Origin: an uncultured Pelagibacteraceae bacterium
Lineage (GTDB): Bacteria; Pseudomonadota; Alphaproteobacteria; Pelagibacterales; AG-422-B15
Direction of reading: 5' to 3'
Assembly (NCBI GenBank): GCA_902619105.1
Contig: CACNCV010000006.1
Location: 1-32,944, forward strand
Length of the DNA: 32,944 nt
This document shows, one piece after another, positions 1-10,275 of the stretch. Both the position numbers and the translations under genes were made by a program. Within the stretch, counting starts at the first letter, position 1, and each line of letters starts with the position of its first letter. Under the pieces are notes generated by a model. The model was not told where the DNA came from, searched no databases, and worked only from the letters and a program-made list of their open reading frames with translations.

Positions 1-277
1 TGTTTGTACTAGAGTTTATACAACTACCCCTAAAAAACCTAACTCAGCATTACGAAAAGTTGCGAGAGTTAGACTTACAAATGGATTTGAAGTTACAAGT
101 TATATTGGCGGTGAAGGTCATAACTTGCAAGAACACTCAGTAATATTAATTCGAGGCGGTCGTGTTAAAGACCTGCCAGGAGTTCGTTATCACACTGTAA
201 GAGGAGTTTTAGATACCCAAGGTGTAGGTGAGAGAAAACAACGTCGTTCATTATATGGAACGAAGAAACCTAAATAA
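1..277 (+). CDS. rpsL: 30S ribosomal protein S12 (3' part only)
   Basis: The window opens inside this gene, with codons in frame from base 2 to the TAA at 275-277. About 91 C-terminal residues are visible, starting at a Val that matches residue 32 of mature E. coli S12. S12 sits in the decoding centre of the small subunit and helps check codon-anticodon pairing. The [10 protein letters not shown] and GGRVKDLPG loops are intact. Both Lys residues where streptomycin-resistance changes occur are wild type, and the Asp after the second Lys, the RimO methylthiolation site in E. coli, is present. The stop codon directly abuts the rpsG ATG. Only the fragment nature limits certainty. Confidence 0.97.
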   Translation, partial: VCTRVYTTTPKKPNSALRKVARVRLTNGFEVTSYIGGEGHNLQEHSVILIRGGRVKDLPGVRYHTVRGVLDTQGVGERKQRRSLYGTKKPK

Positions 278-748
<471 letters not shown>

Positions 749-749
749 T

Positions 750-2825
750 ATGACAAGAGAATACTCACTGCAGAAATACCGTAATATAGGAATCATGGCT
801 CACATTGATGCAGGGAAAACCACTACTACAGAAAGAATACTTTATTACACTGGTAAAAGTCACAAAATCGGAGAAGTTCATGATGGTGCAGCTACTATGG
901 ACTGGATGGAACAAGAGCAAGAAAGAGGAATTACAATTACCTCAGCAGCAACTACATGTTTTTGGAACGATCATAGAATTAATATAATTGATACTCCAGG
1001 CCACGTTGACTTTACTATTGAAGTTGAGAGATCACTCAGAGTTCTTGACGGAGCTGTTGCAGTCTTTGATGGTGTAGCTGGTGTTGAACCTCAGACTGAA
1101 ACTGTATGGAGACAAGCGAATAGATACAAGGTTCCAAGAATGTGCTTTGTTAATAAGATGGATCGTACCGGGGCTGATTTCTATAAATGTCTTGATATGA
1201 TTAAAGACAGACTTCAAGCAAACGCTTTAGTTTTACAAATCCCCTATGGAAGTGAGTCTGATCTTAAGGGTGTTATTGATCTTGTAAAAAATAAAGCAAT
1301 AGTTTGGGCAAATGAAGACCTTGGAGCTAAATATGAGTACACAGAGATCCCAGAAGAATTAAAAGAGACGGCTGAAAAATATCGATCTGAAATGGTTGAA
1401 ATGGCAGTTGAGCAGGATGAAGAGGTTTTAGAAAAATATTTAGATGGGGAAGAGCCTAATGAAGAAACTCTTAACCGTTGCATTAGAAAAGGTACTATCA
1501 ATTTTGAGTTCGTTCCAATTTTAACAGGCAGTGCATTCAAAAATAAAGGTGTACAACCACTTCTAGACGCCATCGTAAACTTTATGCCAGATCCTAGTGA
1601 GGTACAACAAGCTATGGGTAACATACCAGGCAAAGAAGAAGAAGAAATAAGAAAAGCATCAGATGAAGAGCCTCTTTCTGCATTAGCATTTAAAGTTGCT
1701 AACGATCCTTTCGTAGGCTCTCTCACGTTTACAAGAATCTATTCAGGAAAGTTAGAAGCTGGTTCAACAATTATGAATTCTGTTAAAGGTGATAAGGAAA
1801 GAATTGGAAGAATGCTACTTATGCATGCAAATAACAGAGAAGATATTAAAACTGCGTATGCTGGTGATATTGTTGCGATAGCAGGGTTGAAAGATACCAT
1901 AACTGGTGAAACTTTATGTGACTCTCAGAAGCCAATCATATTAGAGTCAATGGATTTTCCTGATCCAGTAATTGAAATTGCTGTTGAACCAAAAACAAAA
2001 GCTGATCAAGAAAAAATGGGAGAAGCGCTTGCTCGACTTGCTAAAGAAGACCCATCTTTCAGAGTAACGTCTGATGATGAATCAGGGCAAACTGTTATTA
2101 AAGGAATGGGAGAGCTTCATTTGGATATTATTGTTGACCGAATGAAACGAGAGTTCAAAGTTGAAGCTAATGTAGGAGCACCACAGGTTGCTTACAGAGA
2201 AACAATATCTAAAGAGGTTGAGGTAACATATACACATAAAAAACAAAGTGGAGGAGCTGGTCAGTTCGCTGAAGTAAAAATCATTGTTGAGGGATGTGAA
2301 CCAGGAACAGGAAGATTATTTGAAGACAAAATTAAGGGAGGTAATATTCCTAAAGAGTATATCCCAGGAGTTGAAAAAGGCATTGAGGGCGTTGCTGATA
2401 CTGGCGTCATAGCCGGCTTCCCTATAATTGATTATAAAGTAACATTAATCGATGGAAAATATCACGATGTAGACTCTAGTAGTTTAGCTTTTGAGATAGC
2501 TGGAAGGATGGCATTTAAAGACGCTTGTCAAAAAGCAGGCCCAAAACTTCTTGAGCCTGTTATGAGAGTTGAGGTAGTTACGCCTGAAGAGTTTATGGGA
2601 GATGTTATAGGCGATTTGAGTAGTCGAAGAGGCCAAGTTAGTGGAAGTGAAGCTAGAGGTAATACAACAGCAATTAGCTCAATGGTGCCTCTTGCCAATA
2701 TGTTTGGCTATGTCAACACATTACGGTCTATGACTCAGGGAAGAGCTCAATATTCAATGTTTTTTGATCATTATGAGCAAGTACCTCAAAACGTTCAAGA
2801 TGAGGTAAAAGCAAAATTTGCATAA
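750..2825 (+). CDS. fusA: Elongation factor G
   Basis: EF-G is the GTPase that moves tRNA and mRNA through the ribosome after peptide-bond formation and acts with RRF in recycling. The 691-aa product shows G1 AHIDAGKT (17-24), the switch I/G2 motif GITIT (60-64), G3 DTPGH (81-85) and G4 NKMD (135-138), followed by the translation-factor domains II-V. I chose the ATG at 750 because it gives the standard [20 protein letters not shown] start and has AGGTGG a few bases upstream. An in-frame TTG at 729 would only add seven atypical residues overlapping rpsG. The next gene is rpsJ, not tuf, which is unusual. Confidence 0.98.
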   Translation: MTREYSLQKYRNIGIMAHIDAGKTTTTERILYYTGKSHKIGEVHDGAATMDWMEQEQERGITITSAATTCFWNDHRINIIDTPGHVDFTIEVERSLRVLDGAVAVFDGVAGVEPQTETVWRQANRYKVPRMCFVNKMDRTGADFYKCLDMIKDRLQANALVLQIPYGSESDLKGVIDLVKNKAIVWANEDLGAKYEYTEIPEELKETAEKYRSEMVEMAVEQDEEVLEKYLDGEEPNEETLNRCIRKGTINFEFVPILTGSAFKNKGVQPLLDAIVNFMPDPSEVQQAMGNIPGKEEEEIRKASDEEPLSALAFKVANDPFVGSLTFTRIYSGKLEAGSTIMNSVKGDKERIGRMLLMHANNREDIKTAYAGDIVAIAGLKDTITGETLCDSQKPIILESMDFPDPVIEIAVEPKTKADQEKMGEALARLAKEDPSFRVTSDDESGQTVIKGMGELHLDIIVDRMKREFKVEANVGAPQVAYRETISKEVEVTYTHKKQSGGAGQFAEVKIIVEGCEPGTGRLFEDKIKGGNIPKEYIPGVEKGIEGVADTGVIAGFPIIDYKVTLIDGKYHDVDSSSLAFEIAGRMAFKDACQKAGPKLLEPVMRVEVVTPEEFMGDVIGDLSSRRGQVSGSEARGNTTAISSMVPLANMFGYVNTLRSMTQGRAQYSMFFDHYEQVPQNVQDEVKAKFA

Positions 2826-2834
2826 GTAATTAAA

Positions 2835-3143
2835 ATGGAAAATCAAAATATCAAAATAAGATTGAAGGCTTTTGACCATGGTGTACTCGATAAATCATCA
2901 GTAGAAATCGTTGATACTGCTAAAAGAACCGGAGCAATGGTGAAAGGCCCAATACCATTACCCACCAATAATGAGAAGTTTACAGTTCTTCGATCTCCCC
3001 ATGTTAACAAAAAAAGTAGAGAGCAATTCGAGATCAGGACTCATAAGAGATTAATAGAGATAGTCGACCCAACGCCACAAACAGTCGATGCACTAATGAA
3101 ATTAGATTTAGCTTCAGGAGTTGATGTAGAAATCAAATTATAA
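2835..3143 (+). CDS. rpsJ: 30S ribosomal protein S10
   Basis: S10 is a small-subunit head protein; in E. coli it also acts as NusE in transcription antitermination. The 102-aa product has the standard length and the conserved pattern [14 protein letters not shown] at the start, GPIPLPT in the middle (38-44) and [18 protein letters not shown] near residues 56-73. It begins only nine bases after the fusA stop, where tuf is normally found. There is no room for a separate S10 leader of the kind that binds L4 in E. coli, and no obvious Shine-Dalgarno sequence, so expression probably depends on read-through from the str genes. Confidence 0.98.
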   Translation: MENQNIKIRLKAFDHGVLDKSSVEIVDTAKRTGAMVKGPIPLPTNNEKFTVLRSPHVNKKSREQFEIRTHKRLIEIVDPTPQTVDALMKLDLASGVDVEIKL

Positions 3144-3146
3144 GAT

Positions 3147-3836
3147 ATGAGATCAGGCATTATAGCAAAAAAAATTGGAATGAGTAATTTGTACACACAA
3201 AGTGGAACAAATATTCCAGTTACTGTACTTCATGTTGAAAATTGTAAAATTATTGATCGAATTACATCAGAAAATGAAAATTCAGACAAGGTATTGGTTG
3301 GTGCCTGCAAGTTAAAAAAAACATCAAAATCACAGAAGGGCTTCTTTGATAAAAAAAAATCAGATGCTTATAAATATCTTAGAGAGTTTGAAATTAGTAA
3401 AGACCAAGAGATTAAAAGTGGAGATGAATTGAAAGCAAGTCATTTCAAAGAAGGTCAATTTATTGATGTATCTGGTTACACGAAGGGCAAAGGATTTGCT
3501 GGAGTAATGAAACGTCATAATTTCTCAGGCTTGAGAGCCTCTCATGGTGTTTCTGTTTCACATCGAAGCCATGGATCTACGGGCCAGTGCCAAGATCCTG
3601 GTAAAGTTTTCAAAGGAAAAAAGATGGCGGGACAATACGGAGATGTTCACAAAACTCTTCAAAGCTTACAGGTTGTAAAGGTTGATGACCAAAAAAATCT
3701 AATCTGTGTAAAAGGAGCTACGCCAGGCTCAAGGGGAACTTGGTTAGTTGTTGAGGACTCAATTAAAAAAGATGGCATCAAAGAAATCGAAGCCACACCA
3801 GTAAAATCAGAAAAAGAAGTTAATAAGGAAAAATAA
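3147..3836 (+). CDS. rplC: 50S ribosomal protein L3
   Basis: L3 is an early-assembling 23S rRNA binder near the peptidyl-transferase centre. At 229 aa it is longer than the roughly 209 aa of E. coli. The signature SHRSHGSTGQCQDPGKVFKG lies near residues 138-157 and is followed by KKMAGQYG. The N terminus (MRSGIIAKKIGMSNLY) is typical. The extra length is mostly a Lys/Glu-rich C-terminal tail of about 20 residues, as in many alphaproteobacterial L3 proteins. It starts three bases after rpsJ and ends four bases before rplD, so it is part of the S10 transcript. Confidence 0.97.
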   Translation: MRSGIIAKKIGMSNLYTQSGTNIPVTVLHVENCKIIDRITSENENSDKVLVGACKLKKTSKSQKGFFDKKKSDAYKYLREFEISKDQEIKSGDELKASHFKEGQFIDVSGYTKGKGFAGVMKRHNFSGLRASHGVSVSHRSHGSTGQCQDPGKVFKGKKMAGQYGDVHKTLQSLQVVKVDDQKNLICVKGATPGSRGTWLVVEDSIKKDGIKEIEATPVKSEKEVNKEK

Positions 3837-3840
3837 GTAA

Positions 3841-4461
3841 ATGCAAATTGACATGCACAAAATAGATGGAAAAAAGAGTGGGTCGGTCAATTTGAAAGAT
3901 CAATTATTCAATAGTAAATCTGATTTAAGTGTTGTTGGCTCTTTAGTCAGATGGAATGAGTCTAACCAAAAACCTCTAAGAGCTAGGACTAAAAACAGGT
4001 CTGAAGTAAAAGGAACAACACAAAAGCTAGGAAGACAAAAGGGAAGTGGAGGAGCTAGGCACGGCTCCAAAAAAGCAAATATTTTTAGAAGTGGTGGAAT
4101 GGCTCATAACTTAAGAGGAGTTCGTTCATTAAAAAAGATGCCAAAACGAACTAGGCAGGAGGCTTTGAAGCATATTCTTGCTGATAAACTCAAGAACAAC
4201 AATTTGATAATTGTTGAAGAACTTAAAATTGCAGAGCCAAAGACAAAAACACTAGTTAAAAGCCTCTCAGATTTAAATGCTCACTCTGCGCTCATATTAG
4301 AAGGCGATAAACCTGATAATAATTTTGCATTAGCTTCAAGAAACTTAAAAAACATAAAGTATTCAAGCATAAATAATTTTAATGCACTCGATTTACTTGG
4401 ATTTGAAAAATTAATCATGAGCAAGAATGCTTTAGAAATGCTTGAGAGTAGGATTAATTAA
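3841..4461 (+). CDS. rplD: 50S ribosomal protein L4
   Basis: L4 binds 23S rRNA domain I and sends a long loop into the nascent-peptide tunnel. The 206-aa product has that loop at about residues 45-95, with the conserved stretch TRNRSEV-like KNRSEVKGTTQKLGRQKGSG and then ARHGS. In E. coli L4 also represses its own S10 operon by attenuation; no S10 leader is present here, so that control is doubtful in this organism. The stop (4459-4461) is one base before the rplW ATG. Confidence 0.97.
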   Translation: MQIDMHKIDGKKSGSVNLKDQLFNSKSDLSVVGSLVRWNESNQKPLRARTKNRSEVKGTTQKLGRQKGSGGARHGSKKANIFRSGGMAHNLRGVRSLKKMPKRTRQEALKHILADKLKNNNLIIVEELKIAEPKTKTLVKSLSDLNAHSALILEGDKPDNNFALASRNLKNIKYSSINNFNALDLLGFEKLIMSKNALEMLESRIN

Positions 4462-4462
4462 G

Positions 4463-4756
4463 ATGGTTACAATTAAAGATTTTAAAACGATAATCAAACC
4501 TATTATTACAGAGAAGTCCTCGATGGGTTCAGAGTATAATCAAGTTACATTCCAAGTTCAGAAAACAAGTTCAAAGAAAGAGATTAAATTAGCAATTGAA
4601 AACATTTTTAAAGTCAAAGTAAAAAAAGTAAATACCTCAATCGTTAAGGGCAAGCTTAAATCATTTAGGGGTTCTCTTGGTAAAAGGTCGGATTATAAGA
4701 AGGCATTCGTTACCCTCGAAGATGGTCAAACAATTGATATTAATGCGGGAGTATAA
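4463..4756 (+). CDS. rplW: 50S ribosomal protein L23
   Basis: L23 lies at the exit of the peptide tunnel, where trigger factor and SRP dock. The ATG at 4463 gives 97 aa beginning MVTIKDFKTIIKPIITEKS, matching the family start (normal length about 95-100). An in-frame TTG at 4442 would add seven residues inside rplD and is not needed. The Glu-Lys-Ser of the ITEKS motif and the C-terminal YKKAFVTLEDGQTID region are typical. The gene is four bases upstream of rplB. Confidence 0.96.
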   Translation: MVTIKDFKTIIKPIITEKSSMGSEYNQVTFQVQKTSSKKEIKLAIENIFKVKVKKVNTSIVKGKLKSFRGSLGKRSDYKKAFVTLEDGQTIDINAGV

Positions 4757-4760
4757 ATAA

Positions 4761-5606
4761 ATGGCACTTAAAAAATTCAGACCTAACACGCCCGGAACCA
4801 GAGGACTTACTCTAGTTGATAAAAAAGGATTATGGAATGGTAAACCAGTAAAATCACTTACCACTGGTATCTCTAAAAAAGGTGGACGTAATAATACAGG
4901 CAGAATCACTATGAGAAGAAAAGGTGGAGGGCATAAATCAAAATATAGAATAATTGATTTCAAAAGAAATAAGATAGATGTGAGTGCGACTGTGGAAAGA
5001 ATAGAATATGATCCAAATAGATCTTCATATATAGCATTGATTAAATATGATGACGGTATTCAAAGCTATATATTGGCCCCAAAAGATATAAAGGTTGGAG
5101 ATAAAGTAATTTCTGGATCAAAAAAAGAAATTAGAAATGGAAATTGTATGCCCATGTCTGACATACCTGTAGGCATTGACATACATAACATCGAATTAAA
5201 ATCAGGAAGCGGGGCACAATTAGCAAGGTCTGCGGGCACATCAACCCAAATAGTTGGAAAATCTAATGGTTATGTCGCTATTAAGTTGCCTTCAGGGGAA
5301 CAACGAAAAATTAGAGAAGAATGTCGAGCTACAATAGGTGTTTTATCAAATATTGATAAAAAAAACCAAAAGCTTGGTAAGGCCGGTAGGAACAGGTGGC
5401 TTGGTATAAGACCATCTGTCAGAGGAGTTGCGATGAATCCTATCGATCATCCACATGGTGGCGGTGAAGGTAAAACTTCTGGTGGAAGAGATCCTGTAAC
5501 TCCATGGGGTAAACCTACAAAAGGAAAAAAGACAAGAAATAATAAAAGAACTGATAAATTTATTATAAAAAGAAAAACGGATAAGAAAGCAAGAATAGAG
5601 GTATAA
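4761..5606 (+). CDS. rplB: 50S ribosomal protein L2
   Basis: L2 is a large, highly conserved 23S rRNA binder needed for subunit joining and peptidyl-transferase activity. The product is 281 aa (family about 273-280). It has the OB/SH3-like core in the middle and the near-universal [19 protein letters not shown] motif around residues 226-244, including the His tied to peptidyl-transferase function in E. coli. The tail is Lys/Arg-rich. The TAA at 5604-5606 is followed immediately by the rpsS ATG. Confidence 0.98.
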   Translation: MALKKFRPNTPGTRGLTLVDKKGLWNGKPVKSLTTGISKKGGRNNTGRITMRRKGGGHKSKYRIIDFKRNKIDVSATVERIEYDPNRSSYIALIKYDDGIQSYILAPKDIKVGDKVISGSKKEIRNGNCMPMSDIPVGIDIHNIELKSGSGAQLARSAGTSTQIVGKSNGYVAIKLPSGEQRKIREECRATIGVLSNIDKKNQKLGKAGRNRWLGIRPSVRGVAMNPIDHPHGGGEGKTSGGRDPVTPWGKPTKGKKTRNNKRTDKFIIKRKTDKKARIEV

Positions 5607-5879
5607 ATGACAAGATCTGTTTGGAAGGGACCATTTGTTGATAGCCATTTATTAAAAAAAGTAAAAGCGGCATCCGATTCTGGTGGCAATAGTGTCATTA
5701 AAACTTGGTCCAGAAGATCAACTATACTGCCAGAATTTGTGGGTGTAAATTTTGCGGTTCACAATGGCAAAAGATTTATACCTGTAAACGTTACTGAAGA
5801 CATGGTTGGCCATAAACTTGGAGAGTTTTCTCCTACAAGAACTTTTAATGGCCACACAGGTGATAAGAAAACGAAGTAA
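5607..5879 (+). CDS. rpsS: 30S ribosomal protein S19
   Basis: S19 forms a pair with S13 in the 30S head close to the A site. The 90-aa product has the usual [12 protein letters not shown] start, the [12 protein letters not shown] core (35-46) and a basic C-terminal tail ending GHTGDKKTK. There is no gap after rplB, and an AGAGGT run in the final rplB codons, about five bases upstream, serves as a good ribosome-binding site. Confidence 0.98.
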   Translation: MTRSVWKGPFVDSHLLKKVKAASDSGGNSVIKTWSRRSTILPEFVGVNFAVHNGKRFIPVNVTEDMVGHKLGEFSPTRTFNGHTGDKKTK

Positions 5880-5881
5880 TT

Positions 5882-6271
5882 ATGAGACAACTTATAAGAA
5901 AAGATAACGAAGCGTACGCAATTCAAAGGAACATGAGAGTGAGTCCTTCAAAAGCTAATGCAGTTCTTGAAATGATTAGAGGCAAAAAGGCATCTGAAGC
6001 GCTTAACTTGCTAAAATTTTCACCCAGAGGAGTTGCTAAAAATATTTCTAAAGTTTTAAATAGTGCAATTGCTAATGCTGAAAATAATCATCAGTTAGAT
6101 ATTGACATTTTAAAAGTTACCGAAGCTTATTGTGGTAAAGGCATGGTAATGAAAAGATGGAGAGCGAGAGCAAAGGGAAGACCAGGTAGAATTAATAAAT
6201 TTTTGACTAACGTCACAATAAAAGTTTCTGAAGATCAAGTAAAAGAAGCAAAGAAAGAAAAGGCAAAATAG
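5882..6271 (+). CDS. rplV: 50S ribosomal protein L22
   Basis: L22 spans the exit-tunnel wall; its extended beta-hairpin contacts macrolides and nascent-chain arrest peptides. The 129-aa product has the N-terminal [17 protein letters not shown] segment (19-35) and the hairpin containing [18 protein letters not shown] (about 83-100). The C terminus has a short Lys/Glu tail. It lies two bases after rpsS and three before rpsC. Confidence 0.97.
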   Translation: MRQLIRKDNEAYAIQRNMRVSPSKANAVLEMIRGKKASEALNLLKFSPRGVAKNISKVLNSAIANAENNHQLDIDILKVTEAYCGKGMVMKRWRARAKGRPGRINKFLTNVTIKVSEDQVKEAKKEKAK

Positions 6272-6274
6272 TAT

Positions 6275-6946
6275 ATGGGTCAAAAAGTAAATCCAATTGG
6301 GCTAAGGTTAATTCTTAACAAGAAATGGCAATCTAGATGGTATGCTGGAAAAAAAGAATTTGGATTGTTCTTGCAGGAAGATTTAAAGATTAGAGCTTAT
6401 CTTGAGAAAAAACTTAAAAATTGTGCTGTAGCAAAAATACAAATTGAACGGCCTGCAAAGAAAGCACAGGTTACAATATATTCGGCGCGTCCAGGTCTTA
6501 TTATTGGAAAAAAAGGTAGTGATATTGAGAAATTGAAGAAAAAAATCTCTGAATTTACTTCCGATGAAGTTTCTATAAATCTTGTGGAGATTAGAAAACC
6601 AGAAGTAGAAGCACAATTAATTGCTGATGGCATAGCTGAACAACTAGAAAGACGTGTTTCATTTCGAAGAGCAATGAAACGTTCAGTTCAGTCAGCAATG
6701 CGCTTGGGAGCAGACGGAATTAGAGTGAATTGTGGAGGTAGACTTGGAGGAACTGAAATAGCAAGAACTGAGTGGTATAGGGAAGGTAGAGTGCCTTTGC
6801 ATACTTTCAGAGCAAATGTAGATTACGCTGTCGCAACAGCACAAACCACATATGGTTCATGCGGAATAAAAGTTTGGATATATAAAGGCGATATAGATGA
6901 TAATGCGCCTCATGAATTAGATAACAACCCAAATAAATTAGGATAG
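6275..6946 (+). CDS. rpsC: 30S ribosomal protein S3
   Basis: S3 sits at the mRNA entry channel and, with S4 and S5, forms part of the ribosomal helicase. The 223-aa product begins [12 protein letters not shown], has the KH domain with [14 protein letters not shown] (about 75-88), and a C-terminal domain with [18 protein letters not shown]. Length is normal. The C-terminal tail [16 protein letters not shown] is more acidic/polar than most S3 tails but of usual size. Two bases separate it from rplP. Confidence 0.98.
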   Translation: MGQKVNPIGLRLILNKKWQSRWYAGKKEFGLFLQEDLKIRAYLEKKLKNCAVAKIQIERPAKKAQVTIYSARPGLIIGKKGSDIEKLKKKISEFTSDEVSINLVEIRKPEVEAQLIADGIAEQLERRVSFRRAMKRSVQSAMRLGADGIRVNCGGRLGGTEIARTEWYREGRVPLHTFRANVDYAVATAQTTYGSCGIKVWIYKGDIDDNAPHELDNNPNKLG

Positions 6947-6948
6947 AT

Positions 6949-7362
6949 ATGTTACAGCCAAAGAAAACAAAATATAGAAAAGCACATAAGGGTAGAATTA
7001 AGGGAGTTGCAACGTCAGCGACAACGCTTAATTATGGGACATATGGTTTGAAAGCTTTAGAAGCTGAAAGAGTCACAGCTCGTCAAATTGAGGCTGCCCG
7101 TGTTGCAATGACAAGATTTATGAAAAGAGCTGGAAGAGTGTGGGTTAGAATATTTCCTGATGTTCCAGTTTCAAAAAAGCCTACAGAAGTAAGAATGGGT
7201 AAAGGCAAAGGATCACCAGAGTATTGGGCATGCAGGGTTAAACCAGGAAAAATTTTATTTGAAGTTGATGGCGTTTCACAAGCAATTGCAACAGAGGCTT
7301 TTGGACGCGCTTCATCTAAACTACCTATTAAAACTAAGGTAGTGGAACAGTTAATTAAATAG
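6949..7362 (+). CDS. rplP: 50S ribosomal protein L16
   Basis: L16 contacts the A-site tRNA elbow and is a late-assembling 50S protein. The 137-aa product begins [15 protein letters not shown] and carries the conserved [20 protein letters not shown] (about 62-81) and [13 protein letters not shown] segments. It lies between rpsC and rpmC as in the S10 operon of most bacteria. A GGATAG purine run within the last rpsC codons precedes the ATG. Confidence 0.98.
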   Translation: MLQPKKTKYRKAHKGRIKGVATSATTLNYGTYGLKALEAERVTARQIEAARVAMTRFMKRAGRVWVRIFPDVPVSKKPTEVRMGKGKGSPEYWACRVKPGKILFEVDGVSQAIATEAFGRASSKLPIKTKVVEQLIK

Positions 7363-7369
7363 AGGCTTT

Positions 7370-7561
7370 ATGAAAGCAGAAGAAATAAGAAAAAAAACAA
7401 TAGATCAATTAAAGACTGAGTTGAAAAATTTATACAAGGAGTCCTTTAACTTGAGATTTCAAAAGTCCTCGGGCCAGCTGGAGAATACGTCTCGAATTTT
7501 TAAGGTAAGAAAACTGATTGCAAGAATAAAAACAATAATGAAGGAAAAAACGGTAAACTAA
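7370..7561 (+). CDS. rpmC: 50S ribosomal protein L29
   Basis: L29 is a small helical protein at the tunnel exit next to L23. The product is 63 aa with the two-helix pattern [18 protein letters not shown], then [19 protein letters not shown] (22-40), and a basic final helix. A GAGG run in the seven-base gap after rplP provides a ribosome-binding site. The gene ends one base before rpsQ. Confidence 0.96.
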   Translation: MKAEEIRKKTIDQLKTELKNLYKESFNLRFQKSSGQLENTSRIFKVRKLIARIKTIMKEKTVN

Positions 7562-7562
7562 T

Positions 7563-7790
7563 ATGCCAAAAAAGATATTACAAGGAACTGTTATTAGCAA
7601 CAAACAAGATAAAACAATAACAGTTTTAGTTGAAAGAAAATTTAAACACCCAGTGTTAAAAAAAGTGATTAGAAGATCAAAAAAATACAGCGCACATGAT
7701 CCCGATAATCAATTTAACGCAGGAGATAAAGTAAGAATTATGGAGTCTAAGCCAATTTCAAAACTTAAAAGATGGGTTGCAATTAGTTAA
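7563..7790 (+). CDS. rpsQ: 30S ribosomal protein S17
   Basis: S17 is an OB-fold protein that binds 16S rRNA early in assembly. The 75-aa product starts [19 protein letters not shown] and has the conserved [20 protein letters not shown] (24-43) and [20 protein letters not shown] (45-64) stretches. It ends exactly at the base before the rplN ATG, so there is no spacer. Confidence 0.98.
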   Translation: MPKKILQGTVISNKQDKTITVLVERKFKHPVLKKVIRRSKKYSAHDPDNQFNAGDKVRIMESKPISKLKRWVAIS

Positions 7791-8159
7791 ATGATACAAG
7801 TTGAATCTCGATTAAATGTTGCGGATAACTCAGGAGCCAAAGAGGTTTTATGTGTTAAAGTTCTTGGTGGATCAAAGCGTCGTTTTGCATCTGTTGGAGA
7901 TATTATCGTAGTAACTGTGAAAGACGCAATACCAAAAGGGAAGGTTAAAAAAGGAACTGTCCATAAAGCTGTAATCGTAAGAACTAGGAAAGAGTTGAAA
8001 AGAGTTGATGGAAGCACAATTAAGTTTGATACAAACGCCGCTGTATTAATTAATAATCAGGGTGAACCGGTAGGGACAAGAATCTTTGGCCCTGTATGTA
8101 GAGAGCTACGATCAAAAAAACAAATGAAAATCATTTCACTAGCACCGGAGGTCTTATAA
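7791..8159 (+). CDS. rplN: 50S ribosomal protein L14
   Basis: L14 lies at the subunit interface, takes part in bridge B8 and is the target of the silencing factor RsfS. The 122-aa product begins [19 protein letters not shown] and is typical throughout, including [13 protein letters not shown] near residues 97-109. It is the first gene of the classical spc set, but no promoter separates it from rpsQ. The TAA shares its last base with the rplX ATG. Confidence 0.98.
   Translation: MIQVESRLNVADNSGAKEVLCVKVLGGSKRRFASVGDIIVVTVKDAIPKGKVKKGTVHKAVIVRTRKELKRVDGSTIKFDTNAAVLINNQGEPVGTRIFGPVCRELRSKKQMKIISLAPEVL
8146..8152 (+). promoter_or_regulatory. Strong Shine-Dalgarno site of rplX
   Basis: GGAGGT lies inside the last codons of rplN, about seven bases before the rplX ATG at 8159. 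It is among the best anti-Shine-Dalgarno matches I noticed in the ribosomal cluster, where many genes have only weak purine runs. It fixes the rplX start within the TAATG overlap. Confidence 0.7.
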
Positions 8160-8470
8160 TGAGCATGAGATTAAAAAAAGGTGATCAAGTTACTGTTAAC
8201 ACAGGCAAGGATAAGGGAAAAGTTGGTGAAGTGATGAAAATATTAGGTATGAAAGCAATTGTTAAGGGCGTGAACATTTCAAAGAAACATCAAAAACAAG
8301 ATCAGAAAAACGAAGGTGGAGTTTTGAATAAGGAGATGCCAATTATGCTCTCTAATTTAATGCCAGTTGATAAAAAGACCAACAAAGGAGTTAGAGTTGG
8401 TTATAAATACTTAAAAGACAATAAAAAAGTGAGAATTAACATCAAAACGGGAGATCAAATCGATGGATAA
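8159..8470 (+). CDS. rplX: 50S ribosomal protein L24
   Basis: L24 is an assembly initiator of the 50S subunit that binds the 5' part of 23S rRNA. The 103-aa product contains the KOW motif (KKGDQVTVNTGKDKGKVGEV, about 5-24) and the conserved GVNISKKHQK. The start overlaps the rplN stop by one base and has a strong ribosome-binding site. Its own stop overlaps rplE by eight bases, a clear case of translational coupling. Confidence 0.97.
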   Translation: MSMRLKKGDQVTVNTGKDKGKVGEVMKILGMKAIVKGVNISKKHQKQDQKNEGGVLNKEMPIMLSNLMPVDKKTNKGVRVGYKYLKDNKKVRINIKTGDQIDG

Positions 8471-9014
8471 TTATACTCCACGTTTAAAAGAAATGTATGT
8501 GAATACGATAGTACCAAAGCTAAAGAATGATCTTACCATAAAAAATAATCTTGCGCTGCCTAAGTTGGTAAAAGTTTCATTAAACATGGGCCTTGGAGAG
8601 GCAGTAAATGATTCTAAAGTAATTCAACTAGCTTCAGATCAATTAGCTTCGATAGCAGGTCAACAACCTTTAGTGACAAAAGCAAGAAAATCAATCGCTA
8701 CTTTTAAAATCAGAGCTGGTATGCCTTTAGGAGTAAAAGTTACTTTAAGAGGTAACAGGATGTACGAGTTTATTGATAGACTCGTTACTATTGCTCTTCC
8801 GCGTATTAGAGACTTTAGAGGATTGAAAAAAAATTGTTTCGATGGAAGAGGCAATTACTCTTTCGGAATTAAGGAATGTACAGTTTTTCCTGAAATTAAT
8901 GTGGATAAACTCGATAAGGTGCGTGGGCTAGATATTACAATAAATACTTCAGCTACAAATGATGAGCAGGCATTGTTATTATTAAAATCTCTAAATTTTC
9001 CAATTAATGATTAG
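8463..9014 (+). CDS. rplE: 50S ribosomal protein L5
   Basis: L5 binds 5S rRNA and forms a bridge to the 30S head. The 183-aa product has [15 protein letters not shown] near the N terminus, the [11 protein letters not shown] core (37-47) and the conserved [12 protein letters not shown] segment (about 138-149). The start ATG lies eight bases inside rplX. Length and context are standard for the spc set, so I am confident of the assignment. Confidence 0.98.
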   Translation: MDNYTPRLKEMYVNTIVPKLKNDLTIKNNLALPKLVKVSLNMGLGEAVNDSKVIQLASDQLASIAGQQPLVTKARKSIATFKIRAGMPLGVKVTLRGNRMYEFIDRLVTIALPRIRDFRGLKKNCFDGRGNYSFGIKECTVFPEINVDKLDKVRGLDITINTSATNDEQALLLLKSLNFPIND

Positions 9015-9022
9015 GTAAGAAT

Positions 9023-9328
9023 ATGGCTAAAAAAAGTTCGATAGAAAAAAATAAAAGAAGAATAAAGCTGTCTGAAAAAGACCTGCAGAAGAGAAATAAA
9101 CTAAAATCTCTTATTATGGACAAAAAAACCTCTATTGATGATAGGTTTCAAGCTCAACTAAAACTTTCCAAACTGAGAAGGAATGGTGCGAGAACAAGAG
9201 TTCGAAATAGATGTGAATTAACAGGTCGTCCAAGGGGTTACCATAAACGAGTAAGATTATCTAGAATCGCCTTGAGGGATCTTGCATCTAAAGGTCAAAT
9301 CCCTGGAATGAATAAATCAAGCTGGTAG
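9023..9328 (+). CDS. rpsN: 30S ribosomal protein S14 (zinc-free type)
   Basis: S14 is a late-assembling protein of the 30S head. The 101-aa product is the long form. It has only one Cys in the conserved [21 protein letters not shown]-type region, and the CxxC pairs of the short zinc-binding form are absent. The C terminus [11 protein letters not shown] is the usual one. An AGGT run before the ATG serves as ribosome-binding site in the eight-base gap after rplE. Confidence 0.97.
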   Translation: MAKKSSIEKNKRRIKLSEKDLQKRNKLKSLIMDKKTSIDDRFQAQLKLSKLRRNGARTRVRNRCELTGRPRGYHKRVRLSRIALRDLASKGQIPGMNKSSW

Positions 9329-9340
9329 AAAGGAAGAAAT

Positions 9341-9739
9341 ATGTCATTACAAGATCCGTTGTCAGATTTATTTAGTAGAATTAGAAATGCACAAATGAGG
9401 TATAAACCAATTGTTAGTTCCCCTGTATCAAAGTTAAGAGAAAATATTTTGGAGGTACTTAAGAAAGAAGGTTACATAAGAGGATATGCTCGAACAAAAC
9501 ACTCATCTGGCAGGGAAGAGCTTGATATTGAACTGAAATATGATGAAAAAGGTCCAGTAATTTCAGAAATTACAAGAATTTCAAAACCAGGCAGGCGTGT
9601 TTATTCTGGTGCTGGTAGGATACCGTATGTACATAATGGCCTTGGAATTTCAATTATCTCAACTTCAAAAGGTGTTATGACGGATGCAGACGCAAGAGAC
9701 CAAAAAGTAGGCGGGGAAATTATTTGTAGAGTATTTTAA
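9341..9739 (+). CDS. rpsH: 30S ribosomal protein S8
   Basis: S8 binds the central domain of 16S rRNA. In E. coli it represses the spc operon by binding near the rplE start. The 132-aa product begins [19 protein letters not shown] and ends in the conserved [22 protein letters not shown] region. A good AAGGAAG ribosome-binding site lies about five bases upstream of the ATG, in a 12-base gap. Whether S8 autoregulation operates here cannot be told without RNA folding at 8463. Confidence 0.98.
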   Translation: MSLQDPLSDLFSRIRNAQMRYKPIVSSPVSKLRENILEVLKKEGYIRGYARTKHSSGREELDIELKYDEKGPVISEITRISKPGRRVYSGAGRIPYVHNGLGISIISTSKGVMTDADARDQKVGGEIICRVF

Positions 9740-9741
9740 TT

Positions 9742-10275
9742 ATGTCTAGAGTTGGATCAAAAGAAATAAATATACCTGAAAGCGTAAAAATTAATCTTCA
9801 AGATGGATTAATTTCAGCTGAGGGCCCATTAGGTAAACTTGAGTCTAAGTTAAATTCTCAAATCGAAGTAATTGTTGAGGGTCAAAAAATTACAATGAAA
9901 CCCAAATCTGATGACAAAACTTTAGTTTCTTTCTGGGGATTACAGAGAAATTTAGTAAATAATTTAATTATTGGTGTAAGTGAGGGTTTTACAAAAAAAT
10001 TAGAAATGAATGGCGTTGGATATCGTGCAGCCTTAAAAGGTAAAACTCTTGAATTATTGCTTGGGTATAGTCATCCGATAAACTACGATATTCCAGAAAA
10101 TATTACAGTCACAGTAGATAAGCAAAATAATATTGAGATCAAGGGTCCTGACAAGCAACTTGTTGGACAAACTGCTGCTGAAATTAGAAATTTCAGGGGG
10201 CCTGAACCTTATAAAGGCAAGGGCATAAAGTATGCTGATGAATATATAAATAGAAAAGAAGGTAAAAAGAAATAA
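9742..10275 (+). CDS. rplF: 50S ribosomal protein L6
   Basis: L6 lies near the GTPase-associated centre and the sarcin-ricin loop. The 177-aa product begins MSRVGSKEINIPESVKI, contains MNGVGYRAALKGKTLELLLG (about 90-109), and has the signature GPDKQLVGQTAAEIRNFRGP near residues 135-154. Two related domains of about 80 residues each are visible, as expected. The stop overlaps the rplR ATG by one base (TAATG). Confidence 0.98.
   Translation: MSRVGSKEINIPESVKINLQDGLISAEGPLGKLESKLNSQIEVIVEGQKITMKPKSDDKTLVSFWGLQRNLVNNLIIGVSEGFTKKLEMNGVGYRAALKGKTLELLLGYSHPINYDIPENITVTVDKQNNIEIKGPDKQLVGQTAAEIRNFRGPEPYKGKGIKYADEYINRKEGKKK

Noticed and set aside
1244-1726. Long open frame of 160 codons on the - strand inside fusA
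   Set aside because: It lies wholly inside the unmistakable fusA reading frame, has a Ser/Leu-rich low-information product and no recognisable motif; it is a shadow of the codon bias on the other strand.
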